A stretch of DNA of 49,126 nucleotides from Leptolyngbya sp. DLM2.Bin15 (lineage in GTDB: Bacteria; Cyanobacteriota; Cyanobacteriia; RECH01): NCBI GenBank assembly GCA_007694125.1, contig RECH01000302.1, forward strand, positions 1-49,126, in the 5' to 3' direction. The notes beneath the pieces were generated by a model that was given only the letters and a program-made list of their open reading frames with translations, had not been told where the DNA came from and made no database searches. A program made the translations under genes and the position numbers. Shown here piece after piece: positions 1-8,860 of the stretch. The first letter of the stretch is position 1. Every line of letters begins with the position of its first letter.

Positions 1-83
1 AAAACCGATCAACGGTTAAGATTGCTTGATGTATTGGCAAAAAACTATAAATCTTCTCCACATCTAAATGCTCCTTGGGGCTG

Positions 84-130
84 AGCGCCCTCGTTTCTTC
101 TATCTCTGGCAATAGCCAGATGGTGAGGGC
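84..130 (+). promoter_or_regulatory. two-step hairpin in the leader of the first gene
   Basis: An outer stem GCCCTC (87-92) / GAGGGC (125-130) encloses a perfect inner stem TCTGGC (105-110) / GCCAGA (115-120) with a 4-nt AATA loop. It lies 68-111 bases upstream of the GTG start at 198, so it would sit in the 5' leader if transcription starts before it. I recognise no known riboswitch consensus. Function is unknown. Confidence 0.3.
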
Positions 131-197
131 TGGAGGTTGCACCCCATAGTAGATGGAACTCTATAGTAAAGAAGACTATTAGGAGGACGATTCCACT

Positions 198-875
198 GTG
201 AAAACCTGGGTAGCTTGGGGACTGTGGCTAGGCTTTATTGTCTATGCCTTTGGATTTTCTCCCCCCGATCAAGCCGATACCGTCACGCTCATTCAAGCCT
301 TAGCCTCGGGGCAATGGCAGGGCATTAACCCGTTGATTGTGGCGCTGTTCAACATCATGGGTCTATGGCCGATGATCTACGCTAGTGTGTTGCTGATCGA
401 TGGATCCGGACAGCGGTTTCCAGCCTGGCCCTTTGTGCTCGGCTCCTTTGCCGTAGGGGCGTTTGCCCTATTGCCCTATATGGGGTTGCGCCGACCCAAT
501 CCCAGCTTTTCCGGGACGAAATCTAAGCTGCTGGCCCTGGTGGACTCGCGCTGGAATGGGGCAGCGATCGCCCTCGGCGTATTTGTTCTCCTAGGCTATG
601 GCTGCTGGACGGGAGATTGGGGTGATTTTGTCCAGCAATGGCAAACCAGCCGGTTTATCCATGTGATGAGCCTAGATTTTTGTCTGCTCGGTCTGCTGTT
701 TCCGGTTGTGTTGGGGGATGATATGGCCCGGCGTGGCCTCACCGCCCGCTGGATATTTTGGGCTGTGGCCCTCACTCCGTTGGTGGGCCCCGCTCTGTAT
801 CTAGCTCTGCGGCCACCGCTCCAGGAGTCTTCTCCAGAACCTTCCTTGCAGCCCACTGTTGCTTCATCGTCCTGA
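198..875 (+). CDS. conserved cyanobacterial six-helix membrane protein, function unknown
   Basis: The 225-residue protein starts with GTG at 198, chosen because AGGAGG lies at 181-186, about 11 bases before it. It has about six hydrophobic segments (near residues 5-20, 43-65, 76-95, 120-137, 154-172 and 184-205), so it is an integral membrane protein, presumably of the plasma or thylakoid membrane. The loop between helices 4 and 5 is rich in Trp and acidic residues. The stretch around residues 150-180 (SRFIHVMSLDF ... LGDDMARRGL) resembles conserved cyanobacterial/plastid membrane proteins of unknown function. The C-terminal 20 residues are Ser/Pro-rich and probably disordered. No catalytic motif is visible. 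It converges with dnaK, from which it is separated by a terminator. Confidence 0.75.
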   Translation: MKTWVAWGLWLGFIVYAFGFSPPDQADTVTLIQALASGQWQGINPLIVALFNIMGLWPMIYASVLLIDGSGQRFPAWPFVLGSFAVGAFALLPYMGLRRPNPSFSGTKSKLLALVDSRWNGAAIALGVFVLLGYGCWTGDWGDFVQQWQTSRFIHVMSLDFCLLGLLFPVVLGDDMARRGLTARWIFWAVALTPLVGPALYLALRPPLQESSPEPSLQPTVASSS

Positions 876-898
876 ACCATACCGTCTTGAAGACCCAA

Positions 899-927
899 GA
901 AAAACCAGGGAGCGATCGCCCCCTGGT
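899..927 (-). terminator. rho-independent terminator of dnaK, with HIP1 at its apex
   Basis: Read on the minus strand, CCAGGG (926-921) pairs with CCCTGG (910-905). The intervening HIP1 octamer GCGATCGC extends the stem to about 9 bp (one G-U pair), closing on a GATC tetraloop. Five U residues follow (904-900). It lies 54 bases past the dnaK stop codon, the normal place for an intrinsic terminator. Confidence 0.8.
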
Positions 928-980
928 CATTATGTTCGACGTGAATGGTTGGACGATCTCGTTAGAGATCGATGAAACCT

Positions 981-2885
981 CTACTTGTCGGTTTCGGTGA
1001 AATCGGCGTCGATCACATCGTCGTCATCACCGTCGCTGGGAGGCGTGGGGCCGCCTTCGCCTCCAGGCACTGGGCCTTCACCGCCCGCTTGCTGATAGAG
1101 GTTGTTGCTGACGCTGTAGAACGCTTCCTGCAGTTCTGTGGTCAGGGTTTTCATGGCATCGTAGTCTTCGCTGGCGATCGCTTCCCGTAGGGACTTCACC
1201 AAACCATCGATTTTCTCTTTGTCGGCCGCCGGCACCTTGTCGCCCAATTCGCCGAGCTGCTTCTCGGTTTGGTAGGCCAAGGAATCGGCTTGGTTCTTGA
1301 GGTCGATGCGCTCCCGCCGTTCGCGATCGTTTTCTGCATTGGCTTCGGCTTCCCGCACCATCCGATCCACTTCGTTGTCTGGCAGGGTGGAGGCACCGGT
1401 AATGCTGATGGATTGCTCCTTGCCCGTGCCCTTATCCTTGGCGCGCACATTCAGGATACCGTTGGCATCAATATCGAAGGTCACTTCAATCTGAGGAACA
1501 CCGCGAGAGGCAGGGGGAATGCCATCTAGACGGAAGGTTCCCAAGCTCTTGTTGTCGTTGGACATTTCCCGTTCCCCTTGGAGAACGTGGATTTCCACAT
1601 TGGTCTGCCCATCGGCAGCGGTGGAGAACACCTCAGACTTCTTGGTGGGAATGGTGGTGTTGCGAGGAATAATCTTGGTCATCACACCGCCCAAGGTTTC
1701 TACACCCAAGGAAAGCGGCGTCACGTCAAGCAGCAAGATGTCTTTCACTTCCCCAGCAAGGACACCGGCTTGAATCGCCGCGCCCACTGCCACCACTTCA
1801 TCCGGGTTCACGGTTTGGTTAGGATCTTTGTCCAAAACTCGCTTCACCAGTGCCTGCACAGCGGGAATCCGGGTGGACCCCCCCACCATCACCACTTCAT
1901 CAATGGCAGACTTATCGAGCTTGGCGTCACGCATGGCGTTTTCCACCGGCACGCGACAGCGATCGATCAAGTCGGAGCACAGTTCTTCAAACTTGGCCCG
2001 GGTCAGGGTGGTATCTAGGTGCTTCGGCCCATCCTGAGTTGCGGTGATGAAGGGCAGGTTGATTTCAGCCTGGGTGACGCTCGACAGCTCAATCTTGGCC
2101 TTCTCGGCAGCTTCCGTGAGCCGCTGCAGGGCTTGCTTGTCTTTGCGGAGGTCAATGCCTTCAACCTTTTGGAATTCTCCAGCCAAGAAGTCCACAATTT
2201 TCTTGTCGAAGTCATCCCCACCCAGGTGGGTGTCTCCAGAGGTAGCTAGTACTTCAAACACGCCATCACCCACCTCTAGGATGGAGACGTCGAAGGTACC
2301 ACCACCCAAGTCAAACACCAGTACGGTTTCATTGCTCTTGCGATCGAGACCGTAGGACAGAGAAGCGGCGGTTGGCTCGTTGATAATCCGCAGCACTTCC
2401 ACGCCGGCAATCTTACCCGCGTCCTTGGTGGCTTGCCGCTGGGAGTCGTTGAAGTAAGCCGGAACGGTAATCACGGCTTGGGTGACCGTTTCACCGAGAT
2501 ACTTGCTAGCATCATCAATCAGCTTCCGCAGAACTTGGGCAGAAATTTCTTCCGGCGCAAACTGCTTACCCACCGATGAACAGTCAATCTTCACGTTACC
2601 GTTGACGTTCAGCACCTGGTAGGACACTTCGGTGGTTTCATGGGTGACTTCATCAAAGCGTCGGCCAATGAACCGCTTCACCGAGTAGAAGGTGTTCTCT
2701 GGGTTCATCACCGCTTGACGCTTTGCAATTTGCCCTACAAGGCGATCGCCATTTTTTGCATAGGCGACGACCGAGGGAGTTGTCCGAAATCCTTCTGCGT
2801 TGGCGATGACGGTTGGCTTCCCACCTTCCATGACCGCGACACAGGAATTTGTTGTTCCAAGGTCAATTCCAACAACTTTTGCCAT
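981..2885 (-). CDS. dnaK: Hsp70 chaperone DnaK (DnaK2-like)
   Basis: DnaK is the ATP-dependent Hsp70 chaperone that, with DnaJ and GrpE, folds and disaggregates cytosolic proteins. The 634-residue product is full length. The nucleotide-binding domain opens with [10 protein letters not shown] (6-15) and contains [10 protein letters not shown] and [10 protein letters not shown], the phosphate and adenosine loops. The hydrophobic linker is [13 protein letters not shown]. The substrate-binding domain and helical lid follow, ending in an acidic tail with [10 protein letters not shown]. That tail and overall length match the main housekeeping DnaK2 of cyanobacteria, which carry several paralogues; the paralogue assignment is an inference. 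The gene stands alone: no dnaJ or grpE is adjacent. The start at 2885 is the canonical [11 protein letters not shown] see no CIRCE element upstream; a TATATA -10-like box at 3067-3072 (minus strand) is a weak promoter candidate. Confidence 0.97.
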   Translation of the reverse strand: MAKVVGIDLGTTNSCVAVMEGGKPTVIANAEGFRTTPSVVAYAKNGDRLVGQIAKRQAVMNPENTFYSVKRFIGRRFDEVTHETTEVSYQVLNVNGNVKIDCSSVGKQFAPEEISAQVLRKLIDDASKYLGETVTQAVITVPAYFNDSQRQATKDAGKIAGVEVLRIINEPTAASLSYGLDRKSNETVLVFDLGGGTFDVSILEVGDGVFEVLATSGDTHLGGDDFDKKIVDFLAGEFQKVEGIDLRKDKQALQRLTEAAEKAKIELSSVTQAEINLPFITATQDGPKHLDTTLTRAKFEELCSDLIDRCRVPVENAMRDAKLDKSAIDEVVMVGGSTRIPAVQALVKRVLDKDPNQTVNPDEVVAVGAAIQAGVLAGEVKDILLLDVTPLSLGVETLGGVMTKIIPRNTTIPTKKSEVFSTAADGQTNVEIHVLQGEREMSNDNKSLGTFRLDGIPPASRGVPQIEVTFDIDANGILNVRAKDKGTGKEQSISITGASTLPDNEVDRMVREAEANAENDRERRERIDLKNQADSLAYQTEKQLGELGDKVPAADKEKIDGLVKSLREAIASEDYDAMKTLTTELQEAFYSVSNNLYQQAGGEGPVPGGEGGPTPPSDGDDDDVIDADFTETDK

Positions 2886-3778
2886 AGCTTGCGTTACTCC
2901 GGGTTACGACTGGGGTCACTGACGAATGGGGCAAATTGGTTAGGCGACGAGGGCATACAGGGCCCCCAGGAGACGCCGGGACTGGGATCCGGGACAACCG
3001 AACTCCCTTGAAGACGCCCACGACTGCTCATCATCTCAAAGCTTGCGGGTCGTTCCACACCATCTCTATATAGGAATACTGCCGTACCTGAACTAGACTT
3101 GAGCGATCGCTGAGCCTGCACGAGAACCGGATGTTGGCGGGATCAATCTAGATACCTAACCAAGCTCCGGCGGGGAACCTTGTCTCACCGATTGAGACCC
3201 TAGCTCACCCCACGTGCCAGACCAGCCATGCACTGACTATCAGACGAAATTCATATAGCCCCGTCTCTGAGATCAGGCATTTCCATGCATTGAGCAGCGT
3301 TTGTCAACCAATTTGCATCATCGACGTTCTGTTTCGATGTTTTGACTTGCTTCTATATTGCTTGTCCGACCGCCTCCCCATGAAGGCGTGGTTACCGAAC
3401 CACAGTGGACGGTTCACGGCTTCTCACCCAAGAAATCTAGGTCTTTTTCAACCTAGATGCATAGTTCTAGATAGATCCTGGGAGCAAAGGAACAAGCCTG
3501 CGAAGCTTTAGCATTCTCCTGGTTCAACCGAAACCGATGGAACCCTGTCCGCCCCATCGAGGGAAGAAGCGTGACCGGTGGAGCCTTGCCATGTCTTCAG
3601 TGTAGAAGTGAAGGCGATCGCTTGGGTTGGGGGGAACCGTAACCCCATAGGCGGGTTTGCCGCCAGTTGCCCAAGTTATCAGCAGGAATGGGCCCAAATG
3701 GCTCGCCGTCACGAACCTCAGGCTTGCAGATTAATACATATGTACTATAATGAGTACAGGACTTTTACCCCGATTGCC
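2886..3778. other. 893-bp intergenic region between divergent dnaK and a + strand gene
   Basis: No convincing gene is visible. Contents: a weak minus-strand TATATA box (3067-3072) that could serve dnaK; a cluster of hairpins at 3371-3458, namely CGCCT/AGGCG, GTGGTT (3388-3393)/AACCAC (3398-3403), the competing GAACC (3397-3401)/GGTTC (3411-3415), and a perfect 8-bp ATCTAGGT (3435-3442)/ACCTAGAT (3451-3458); and a good + strand promoter at 3724-3751. An open frame running from 3578 into the downstream gene is probably an artefact, because the promoter lies inside it. Confidence 0.6.
3724..3751 (+). promoter_or_regulatory. sigma70-type promoter of the 3779 gene
   Basis: TTGCAG (3724-3729) and a perfect TATAAT (3746-3751) are separated by 16 bases. 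The predicted transcription start near 3758 leaves a leader of about 20 nt before the ATG at 3779. This is the best sigma70 match I noticed in the window, and it settles the start of the downstream gene. Confidence 0.7.
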
Positions 3779-4960
3779 ATGGACTCCCTGCGATCTGAAC
3801 AGCAAGCTATTTATGCCGAGCTTCGGCACCTGCAGCAGCGCGTGCAGCGTTATTTTCAAACTGCTCAAGCATCGCCAGAGGGGGAGCGATCGCCCCAAGA
3901 TACGGCCAGCGCCTCTACCAGCTCTTCTACTAGCGTCCCTGCTGCAGACGACTACCAGCCCTTCCCTCCGCCACGTCAGACATCGCTGTCCTCCTCCCCT
4001 CGCGTCCCTCTCGATGATCTAGACTCCATCCCCGATCGGCTCACCGCCGTGACCTATGCCATGCCGCATCGCCGTGAACCTGCATCGGCAGCCACCTCTG
4101 ACACCACCTTTTCAGATCAAGATTGGCAATCGGCCCAGCTAGAAGAGGCCTGGCAGCGGTTTGAGACCCAGATTCGCCACGTCAACCATTTAGCAGATCA
4201 GCAAGAAACCGCCCTTGTAGACCTATGGACTGTGGCCGAGGAGGTGAGTGTGCTGTGGCATCAAGGGTCAAGGCTCCGCGATCGCCCCCCCATGATTCCT
4301 TTGGCAGTGGATCCAGCTTTAGTGGGCGTTCCCCAGGTTACGGCTGGGGGAGATGGGCTCTGGCAATTAACACCGCGATCGCTGGATGAGCGCTACCGAT
4401 CTGCTATGCCCCAGCCACCTTCCGATCGGGCATACCCCCGACCCATCCAGGGCGATCGGGTCGTTGCTCCTCAGACCGCTGTGCCCGAGCAATCGCTGTT
4501 CTCGGATTCGCGTTCATCATCACAGCCCACATCACAGTCCACATCACAGCCCGCCTCCCGTTCATCGTCCCGACCCAAGCCGCCCGCCAGACTCGCCGAT
4601 CATCCTGGATGGCAGATCTGGATGGGATTGCTCAGCGTAGGGCGATCGCTCCAGGCAGGGCTCGTGCGACTGCATCAACAGCAGCGCCGCCGCCACCGGT
4701 TTCGCACTACCACGCCCCAGCTACCGGTGCTTGATCTGCAGGGAGCGGCCCTGTGGATTGTCGGAGCTGCGATCGCCCGCGTCATCTTGGCGGCAGCGCA
4801 GGCAGCTTGGCCCTCCCTACAGCCCCTGTGGTTGATGCTGATGGTGGTTCCAGCGGCGATCGCCGTTTTTCGAGTCACCCTTGCCCCCCAGACGGGATTT
4901 GTCACCGCCTACCGGCTCACCCTGATTGTGATCGGGTTGCTCATCGGTGGACGCATTTAG
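3779..4960 (+). CDS. membrane-anchored protein with a long disordered region, unknown function
   Basis: The start at 3779 (MDSLRSEQQAIYAEL) is preferred over the longer frame from 3578, because a promoter at 3724-3751 lies inside the longer version and the extra 67 residues have no recognisable character. The 393-residue protein has three parts: an N-terminal helical segment (about 1-30), a long Ser/Pro/Gln-rich low-complexity middle (about 30-300, including the direct repeat SQPTSQSTSQPASRSSSRP), and a hydrophobic C-terminus of roughly three membrane segments ending in LTLIVIGLLIGGRI. It is probably a membrane protein with a large disordered cytosolic part. I do not recognise a family beyond conserved cyanobacterial hypothetical proteins. 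The next gene follows after 53 bases on the same strand and may be co-transcribed. Confidence 0.7.
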   Translation: MDSLRSEQQAIYAELRHLQQRVQRYFQTAQASPEGERSPQDTASASTSSSTSVPAADDYQPFPPPRQTSLSSSPRVPLDDLDSIPDRLTAVTYAMPHRREPASAATSDTTFSDQDWQSAQLEEAWQRFETQIRHVNHLADQQETALVDLWTVAEEVSVLWHQGSRLRDRPPMIPLAVDPALVGVPQVTAGGDGLWQLTPRSLDERYRSAMPQPPSDRAYPRPIQGDRVVAPQTAVPEQSLFSDSRSSSQPTSQSTSQPASRSSSRPKPPARLADHPGWQIWMGLLSVGRSLQAGLVRLHQQQRRRHRFRTTTPQLPVLDLQGAALWIVGAAIARVILAAAQAAWPSLQPLWLMLMVVPAAIAVFRVTLAPQTGFVTAYRLTLIVIGLLIGGRI

Positions 4961-5013
4961 ATGCGTTGATGACCTTTAGGTTGAGGTTCCTCATGTCAAG
5001 GAGTTAGTACGTC

Positions 5014-5403
5014 ATGGCAGAACGGCCGATGTCCGCCCGCACCCTTCAATTCACCATCCTATGCAGCATGATCCTGGTGCTGATTGGATTAGTCACCGGT
5101 CTGAATCCCCTCAGCCTCCTCGCTAGGAACGATCAGGGCGATCGCTGCCAGGGAGAAACCAACGGCGATCGCACCCTCTCGCGCCGTCAACTTTCGCAAT
5201 TGCTTGACATCCCCGATGGCCAGTCACGGCAGGAACTCCAAGCTGTTTTACAAAGCCCCTACTGCCAGCTTGCCGCCCTAGAGGGCACTGAGCCAGCCAC
5301 CAGAGAAGATGCCTATCCCCTAGAATTCGATCCGCAAACGTGGCTTGTGGTGCAGTATGAGAGCGATCGCTACACAGGCTATCGTTTCCACTTCCGTCGG
5401 TAG
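5014..5403 (+). CDS. small membrane-anchored or secreted protein, unknown function
   Basis: The 129-residue protein begins with ATG at 5014, with AAGGAG at 4998-5003 ten bases before it. An internal ATG at residue 6 is an alternative. One hydrophobic segment (about residues 11-35) would act as an uncleaved anchor or signal peptide, placing the remaining 95 residues outside the membrane. That domain contains two cysteines (in GDRCQGE and SPYCQL) that could form a disulfide, and ends in a Tyr/Arg/His-rich strand (YTGYRFHFRR). Similar small proteins are common in cyanobacteria; I recognise no named domain. It lies just downstream of another poorly known membrane protein. Confidence 0.65.
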   Translation: MAERPMSARTLQFTILCSMILVLIGLVTGLNPLSLLARNDQGDRCQGETNGDRTLSRRQLSQLLDIPDGQSRQELQAVLQSPYCQLAALEGTEPATREDAYPLEFDPQTWLVVQYESDRYTGYRFHFRR

Positions 5404-5545
5404 CGCCTTGTTCGGTAGCGCCTTGTATGGACGTTGGGCAGGGAAGAAGATTTCGAACTCCCGTCGAAGCCACGCTACAGAAGCGATCGCCCCCTAGGTG
5501 ATCGAGGGCGTATCTATTGGCGATGCAGAGTCTCGTGCCCCAGCC

Positions 5546-5797
5546 TCAATCTTCCTCCGCCAGGGTTTCAATCAGCAAATCCATCTGCTGCTGATGCTCC
5601 GACAAAAATGCCTCGCACTGTTGCAGGTACTGAACGGCGGTGGCAAATTGTTCAAACACATCCGCTAACTCCAGTTCCCCCATTTCAATTTGCTCAATAA
5701 TGGTCTCAACCTCTGCCACGGTCGTTTCATAATGCCAATCGTCGGGCAAAGGCTGGTTATGATCCGGTGGAACTGTCCCATCAGGGAAATCAATCAT
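5546..5797 (-). CDS. xseB: exodeoxyribonuclease VII small subunit
   Basis: XseB is the small subunit of ExoVII, a metal-independent nuclease that degrades single-stranded DNA from both ends; several copies bind the long helices of one XseA. The 83-residue product is the usual length and mostly helical, with the typical sequence around [20 protein letters not shown] and a glutamine-rich second helix. It follows xseA after 12 bases on the same strand, the normal xseA-xseB pairing, so one transcript is expected. The N-terminal 25 residues are Pro/Asp-rich and longer than in many bacteria. Confidence 0.93.
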   Translation of the reverse strand: MIDFPDGTVPPDHNQPLPDDWHYETTVAEVETIIEQIEMGELELADVFEQFATAVQYLQQCEAFLSEHQQQMDLLIETLAEED

Positions 5798-5809
5798 ACA
5801 ACTCCAAGA

Positions 5810-7054
5810 TTAGGACGTGGGCGGCGGAATGGGCTCAACAGCAGTGACCTGCACCTGAATGGTGCCATCCGCGAAGGTAATCTTCAGGGGATGTCCAGCG
5901 GGCAAGCCCTGCACCGAACGCACGATCTGTCCCTGCTCATTGCGCACCACTGCATACCCTCGCTGGAGGACGGCGGTGGGATCAATGGAGATTAGTGCTT
6001 GTTTTAGGGCGTAGCAGCGCTGCTGTTGAGTGGTCAGTTGACGACGGACAGACTGAATGAGCTGTTGCTGTAACCACTGCACGACTTGGGTTTCCTGCCG
6101 CAGACGACGGTCGAGACGCACCTGTTGAAGGCGCGATCGCGATCGCTGCAGGCGGGCTTCGACCTGATCGAGGTAAGTCCTAACCGCTTGCTTGAGGGAC
6201 AATACTCGCTCGTGATGCTGGGTCAAGAGCGCTTGGAGGTCGGGCACCGCCAATTCTGCTGCCGCCGTGGGCGTATGGGCACAAACATCGGCGGCTAGGT
6301 CTGATAAGGATTCATCCCGCTGGTGACCAATGCCCGACACAATGGGAATGGGACAGGCAGCGATCGCCCGCACCACCCGCTCATCATCAAAACACACCAT
6401 ATCTTCTGCCGCCCCGCCGCCCCGAGACAGAATTAGCACCTCAGCCCGGCCATCCTGCACCACCCGCTCGATGGCCGCCACGATGCTATCGGGCGCTTGG
6501 TCACCCTGGACAAGGGCCGGGGAAAACAGCACATGTAGACCTGGGTAGCGGGAACGCAGGGTGCGCTGAACATCGCCCCAAGCGGCAGCCTGCGGTGAGG
6601 TGACCACCGCCACGGTTTGGGGATGGGCAGGCAGCGATCGCTTGTGGTGATCATCAAACAACCCTTCTGCCTGGAGGCGATCGCGCAATTGCTGATAGCG
6701 AATGGCCCGTAAACCGGCCCCGGCGGGAATGGTTTGGGTCACAATCAGTTGATACTGCCCTCGCCGAGGATAGACCCGCACCTGCCCTAGCACAATCAAC
6801 TGCGCGCCAGGATTGGGCACCGTTGTCAACCGCGACAGTTGACTATTCCACACCACACAATGCACCGATGCTAGGGCATCCGGGTCATGGAGCGTAAAGA
6901 ATAAACCACTGCGGTAGCGGTTAGCACTCGACACCTCCCCCATCACCCACACCTGCTGCAACTGTGGATCTGCCTCTACAACAGACTGAATATGGGCATT
7001 CAGCCCCGCCACAGAGAGCATTGAGTCGGGCAATAGTGCGGTAAAACTCTGCAT
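5810..7054 (-). CDS. xseA: exodeoxyribonuclease VII large subunit
   Basis: XseA is the catalytic subunit of ExoVII, acting in DNA repair and removal of single-stranded DNA. The 414-residue protein has an N-terminal OB-fold (about 12-110, with VWVMGEVSSANRYRSGLFFTL). The catalytic domain follows, with VVTSPQAAAWGD and the signature GIGHQRDESLSDLAAD continuing to AHTPTAAAE. A coiled-coil rich in Gln and Arg (about 280-350) should bind XseB, and a short C-terminal beta segment ends the chain. Length and motif order are normal. The start at 7054 is the only reasonable ATG. It is the first gene of the xseA-xseB pair, divergent from the Nudix gene. Confidence 0.95.
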   Translation of the reverse strand: MQSFTALLPDSMLSVAGLNAHIQSVVEADPQLQQVWVMGEVSSANRYRSGLFFTLHDPDALASVHCVVWNSQLSRLTTVPNPGAQLIVLGQVRVYPRRGQYQLIVTQTIPAGAGLRAIRYQQLRDRLQAEGLFDDHHKRSLPAHPQTVAVVTSPQAAAWGDVQRTLRSRYPGLHVLFSPALVQGDQAPDSIVAAIERVVQDGRAEVLILSRGGGAAEDMVCFDDERVVRAIAACPIPIVSGIGHQRDESLSDLAADVCAHTPTAAAELAVPDLQALLTQHHERVLSLKQAVRTYLDQVEARLQRSRSRLQQVRLDRRLRQETQVVQWLQQQLIQSVRRQLTTQQQRCYALKQALISIDPTAVLQRGYAVVRNEQGQIVRSVQGLPAGHPLKITFADGTIQVQVTAVEPIPPPTS

Positions 7055-7168
7055 AGACGCTGTGATTAAACCCTTATATGCCTCTGCTCATTAGCATAGG
7101 CTGTGTTTTGATATAGTGGCACTCTGGACATCAATTCTGTTTACCCTTGAGACCTTCGAGCCTGACCC

Positions 7169-7717
7169 ATGATCAATGGTCAAGAACCACCCCAATTGTT
7201 AAAGCAAAAACTGCTGTATCAAGGGCGTAAGTTTGCCTTTGAAGTTGCTCGCCTCCGCCTACCCAATCGCACTGATGCAGATTGTGAATGCATCCGTCAT
7301 CCGGGTGGGGCATTAGCCATTCCGGTGACTCCAGATGGGCAACTGGTGTTAACCAAACAATATCGCTTTGCCGCCTGTGGGCGATTGCTAGAGTTTCCGG
7401 CTGGGACGATCGAACCCCATGAAGATCCGGCAACCACCATCCAGCGTGAAATTCAGGAAGAGGTGGGCTATCGCGCCCAGCGTTGGCAAACCCTCGGGAC
7501 ATTTTTGCTGGCCCCTGGCTATTCCGATGAGAAAATCTATGCTTTTCTAGCCCAAGATCTAGAAAAGCTGGAGGTACCCCTCGCTCAGGATCTGGATGAA
7601 GACATTGATGTGGTACATATGACGGTGGCAGAGGTGGAGCGGGCTATCTTCGAGGGTCAGTTAGTTGATGCTAAATCCATTGCTAGTTTCTTCCTAGCCC
7701 GCCCCTTTTTGTCCTAG
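7169..7717 (+). CDS. ADP-ribose pyrophosphatase-type Nudix hydrolase
   Basis: Nudix hydrolases cleave nucleoside diphosphates linked to another group. The 182-residue protein carries a complete Nudix box: G79, E85 and then REIQEEVGY (93-101), fitting GX5EX7REUXEEXGU; the glutamates bind Mg2+. The preceding pattern (HPGGALAIPV ... LTKQYRFAACGRLLEFPAG) is typical of the ADP-ribose pyrophosphatase (NudF-like) branch, which hydrolyses ADP-ribose to AMP and ribose 5-phosphate. Exact substrate is an inference. The gene is divergent from xseA and appears monocistronic. Confidence 0.88.
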   Translation: MINGQEPPQLLKQKLLYQGRKFAFEVARLRLPNRTDADCECIRHPGGALAIPVTPDGQLVLTKQYRFAACGRLLEFPAGTIEPHEDPATTIQREIQEEVGYRAQRWQTLGTFLLAPGYSDEKIYAFLAQDLEKLEVPLAQDLDEDIDVVHMTVAEVERAIFEGQLVDAKSIASFFLARPFLS

Positions 7718-7804
7718 GGAGCGATCGCATCTATAATCCCAGCGGCTAAGCTTCCTGTGCGATCGCAAACGTAAACGTAAATGTCGAACACAATGTCAAA
7801 TCTC

Positions 7805-7852
7805 TGACATGATGGAGCGGTTTCTGCTCAACAAATGTCATGATAAGCAGAA
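7805..7852. repeat. interleaved inverted repeats upstream of bioY
   Basis: TTCTGCT (7822-7828) and AGCAGAA (7846-7852) form a 7-bp inverted repeat with a 17-nt loop. TGACAT (7805-7810) and ATGTCA (7835-7840) form a second, interleaved with the first. They lie about 90-135 bases before the bioY start. They could be an operator or an RNA structure; I recognise no consensus. Confidence 0.3.
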
Positions 7853-7941
7853 GTTTGCTGACCTAGGTATGGGGGCGATCACCTACACCGGCAATCGGGG
7901 CTGACGACCAAGATGGCTAACCGCTAACGTGACCTTCTCTA

Positions 7942-8541
7942 ATGTTGAAGTTGAATGTGTCTGCGCCAACTGAGCTAATCTGGGCCTTGATTGGGCTAAT
8001 TCTAACCATTGGTGGCACGTTCCTAGAAGCGTCCATCATGAATGTGCCATGGCTATGGAACCACTCGGGCATGGTTACCCAGTCCCTTGGTGTCAGCTAC
8101 CAAATTGCAGCGGTGCTGTTGGTGGGATGCCTGGGAGGAAAGAATGCAGGCATCATGTCCCAGTTGGCCTACTTAGCTCTGGGTCTCACCTGGCTCGATA
8201 TTTTCACTCAAGGGGGTGGCTTTGGCTATGTGCAATCCCCCACTTTTGGTTACCTATTAGGGTTTGTGCCAGGGGCGTGGGTTTGTGGATCCTTAGCCTT
8301 TCAAATGCCGCCTCGCCTAGAGTCGTTGGCGCTTAGTTGCATCAGTGGTTTGCTGGTCATTCATGGGGTAGGCATCAGCTATTTAGCGATCGCCCGTTGG
8401 GGTGGTTGGCTGACGACGACCTCTGGCTCGTTTCTGCAACAGGTCTTGCTCTATTCCCTCCATCCCTTTCCAGGACAGTTAGCGATCGCCTGTGCGGTCA
8501 CGGTTCTAGCCTTTGGCTTACGTCGCCTGATGTTTTACTAA
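7942..8541 (+). CDS. bioY: biotin transporter substrate-binding subunit BioY
   Basis: BioY is the membrane S-component of the energy-coupling factor (ECF) transporters that import biotin. The 199-residue protein is almost entirely hydrophobic, with about six membrane segments. The family signature is GGGFGYVQSPTFGYLLGFVPG (residues about 93-113), plus conserved glycines in LVGCLGGKNAG. No EcfA/EcfT energising genes are in the window, so the protein uses a shared module elsewhere or works alone. It precedes lspA on the same strand, but 319 bases containing a repeat separate them, so an operon is doubtful. Confidence 0.9.
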   Translation: MLKLNVSAPTELIWALIGLILTIGGTFLEASIMNVPWLWNHSGMVTQSLGVSYQIAAVLLVGCLGGKNAGIMSQLAYLALGLTWLDIFTQGGGFGYVQSPTFGYLLGFVPGAWVCGSLAFQMPPRLESLALSCISGLLVIHGVGISYLAIARWGGWLTTTSGSFLQQVLLYSLHPFPGQLAIACAVTVLAFGLRRLMFY

Positions 8542-8860
8542 AGGGTTAACGCAGCAAAATGCCCTATGGATGTTGAGGGCGCGATGGCGAGCGATAGGGT
8601 AACCCATCAAAGCTTTACAAGACGGTGCGTTACGACTACGCCTAATAGCACCTACTGAAATCGTTGACTGACGGACTAGCAACCGTAACCGTTGAACAAA
8701 CGCGATCGCCTCCCAATTCTGCCCCGAGCGATCCATTGATCCCCATTTGTCTCTAGTATGGGCAAGGGTGATCGGGAACGCTGAGTCTCCCATGGAGCGA
8801 TCGCTCTTGATTCTCCCCACCCCAAACCCAGATCACAGACATGCATTGCCAGACCAACCC
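8542..8860. other. 319-bp gap between bioY and lspA
   Basis: No gene is visible. The gap contains the dispersed palindromic repeat at 8605-8655 and several HIP1 octamers. The open frame reading from 8747 into lspA lacks a ribosome-binding site and is not believed to be translated. Confidence 0.6.
8605..8655. repeat. dispersed REP-like palindromic repeat, copy 1
   Basis: About 51 bases that are close to 80% identical to 48969-49020, starting with CATCAAAGC and continuing through GACGGTGC, TTACG and AGCAC to TAC. The core GGTGC (8624-8628) pairs with GCACC (8648-8652), with TTA/TAA inside, giving a hairpin. It resembles the GGTGCGTTACG...GCACC palindromic repeats scattered in many cyanobacterial genomes; that resemblance is from memory. 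Confidence 0.6.

Noticed and set aside
2886-3200. CIRCE heat-shock element before dnaK
   Set aside because: TTAGCACTC-N9-GAGTGCTAA is not found on either strand.
5440-5500. tRNA-like TTCGAACTCCCG sequence
   Set aside because: A T-arm-like TTCGAA is present, but the T stem has mismatches and no acceptor, D or anticodon arms can be assembled.
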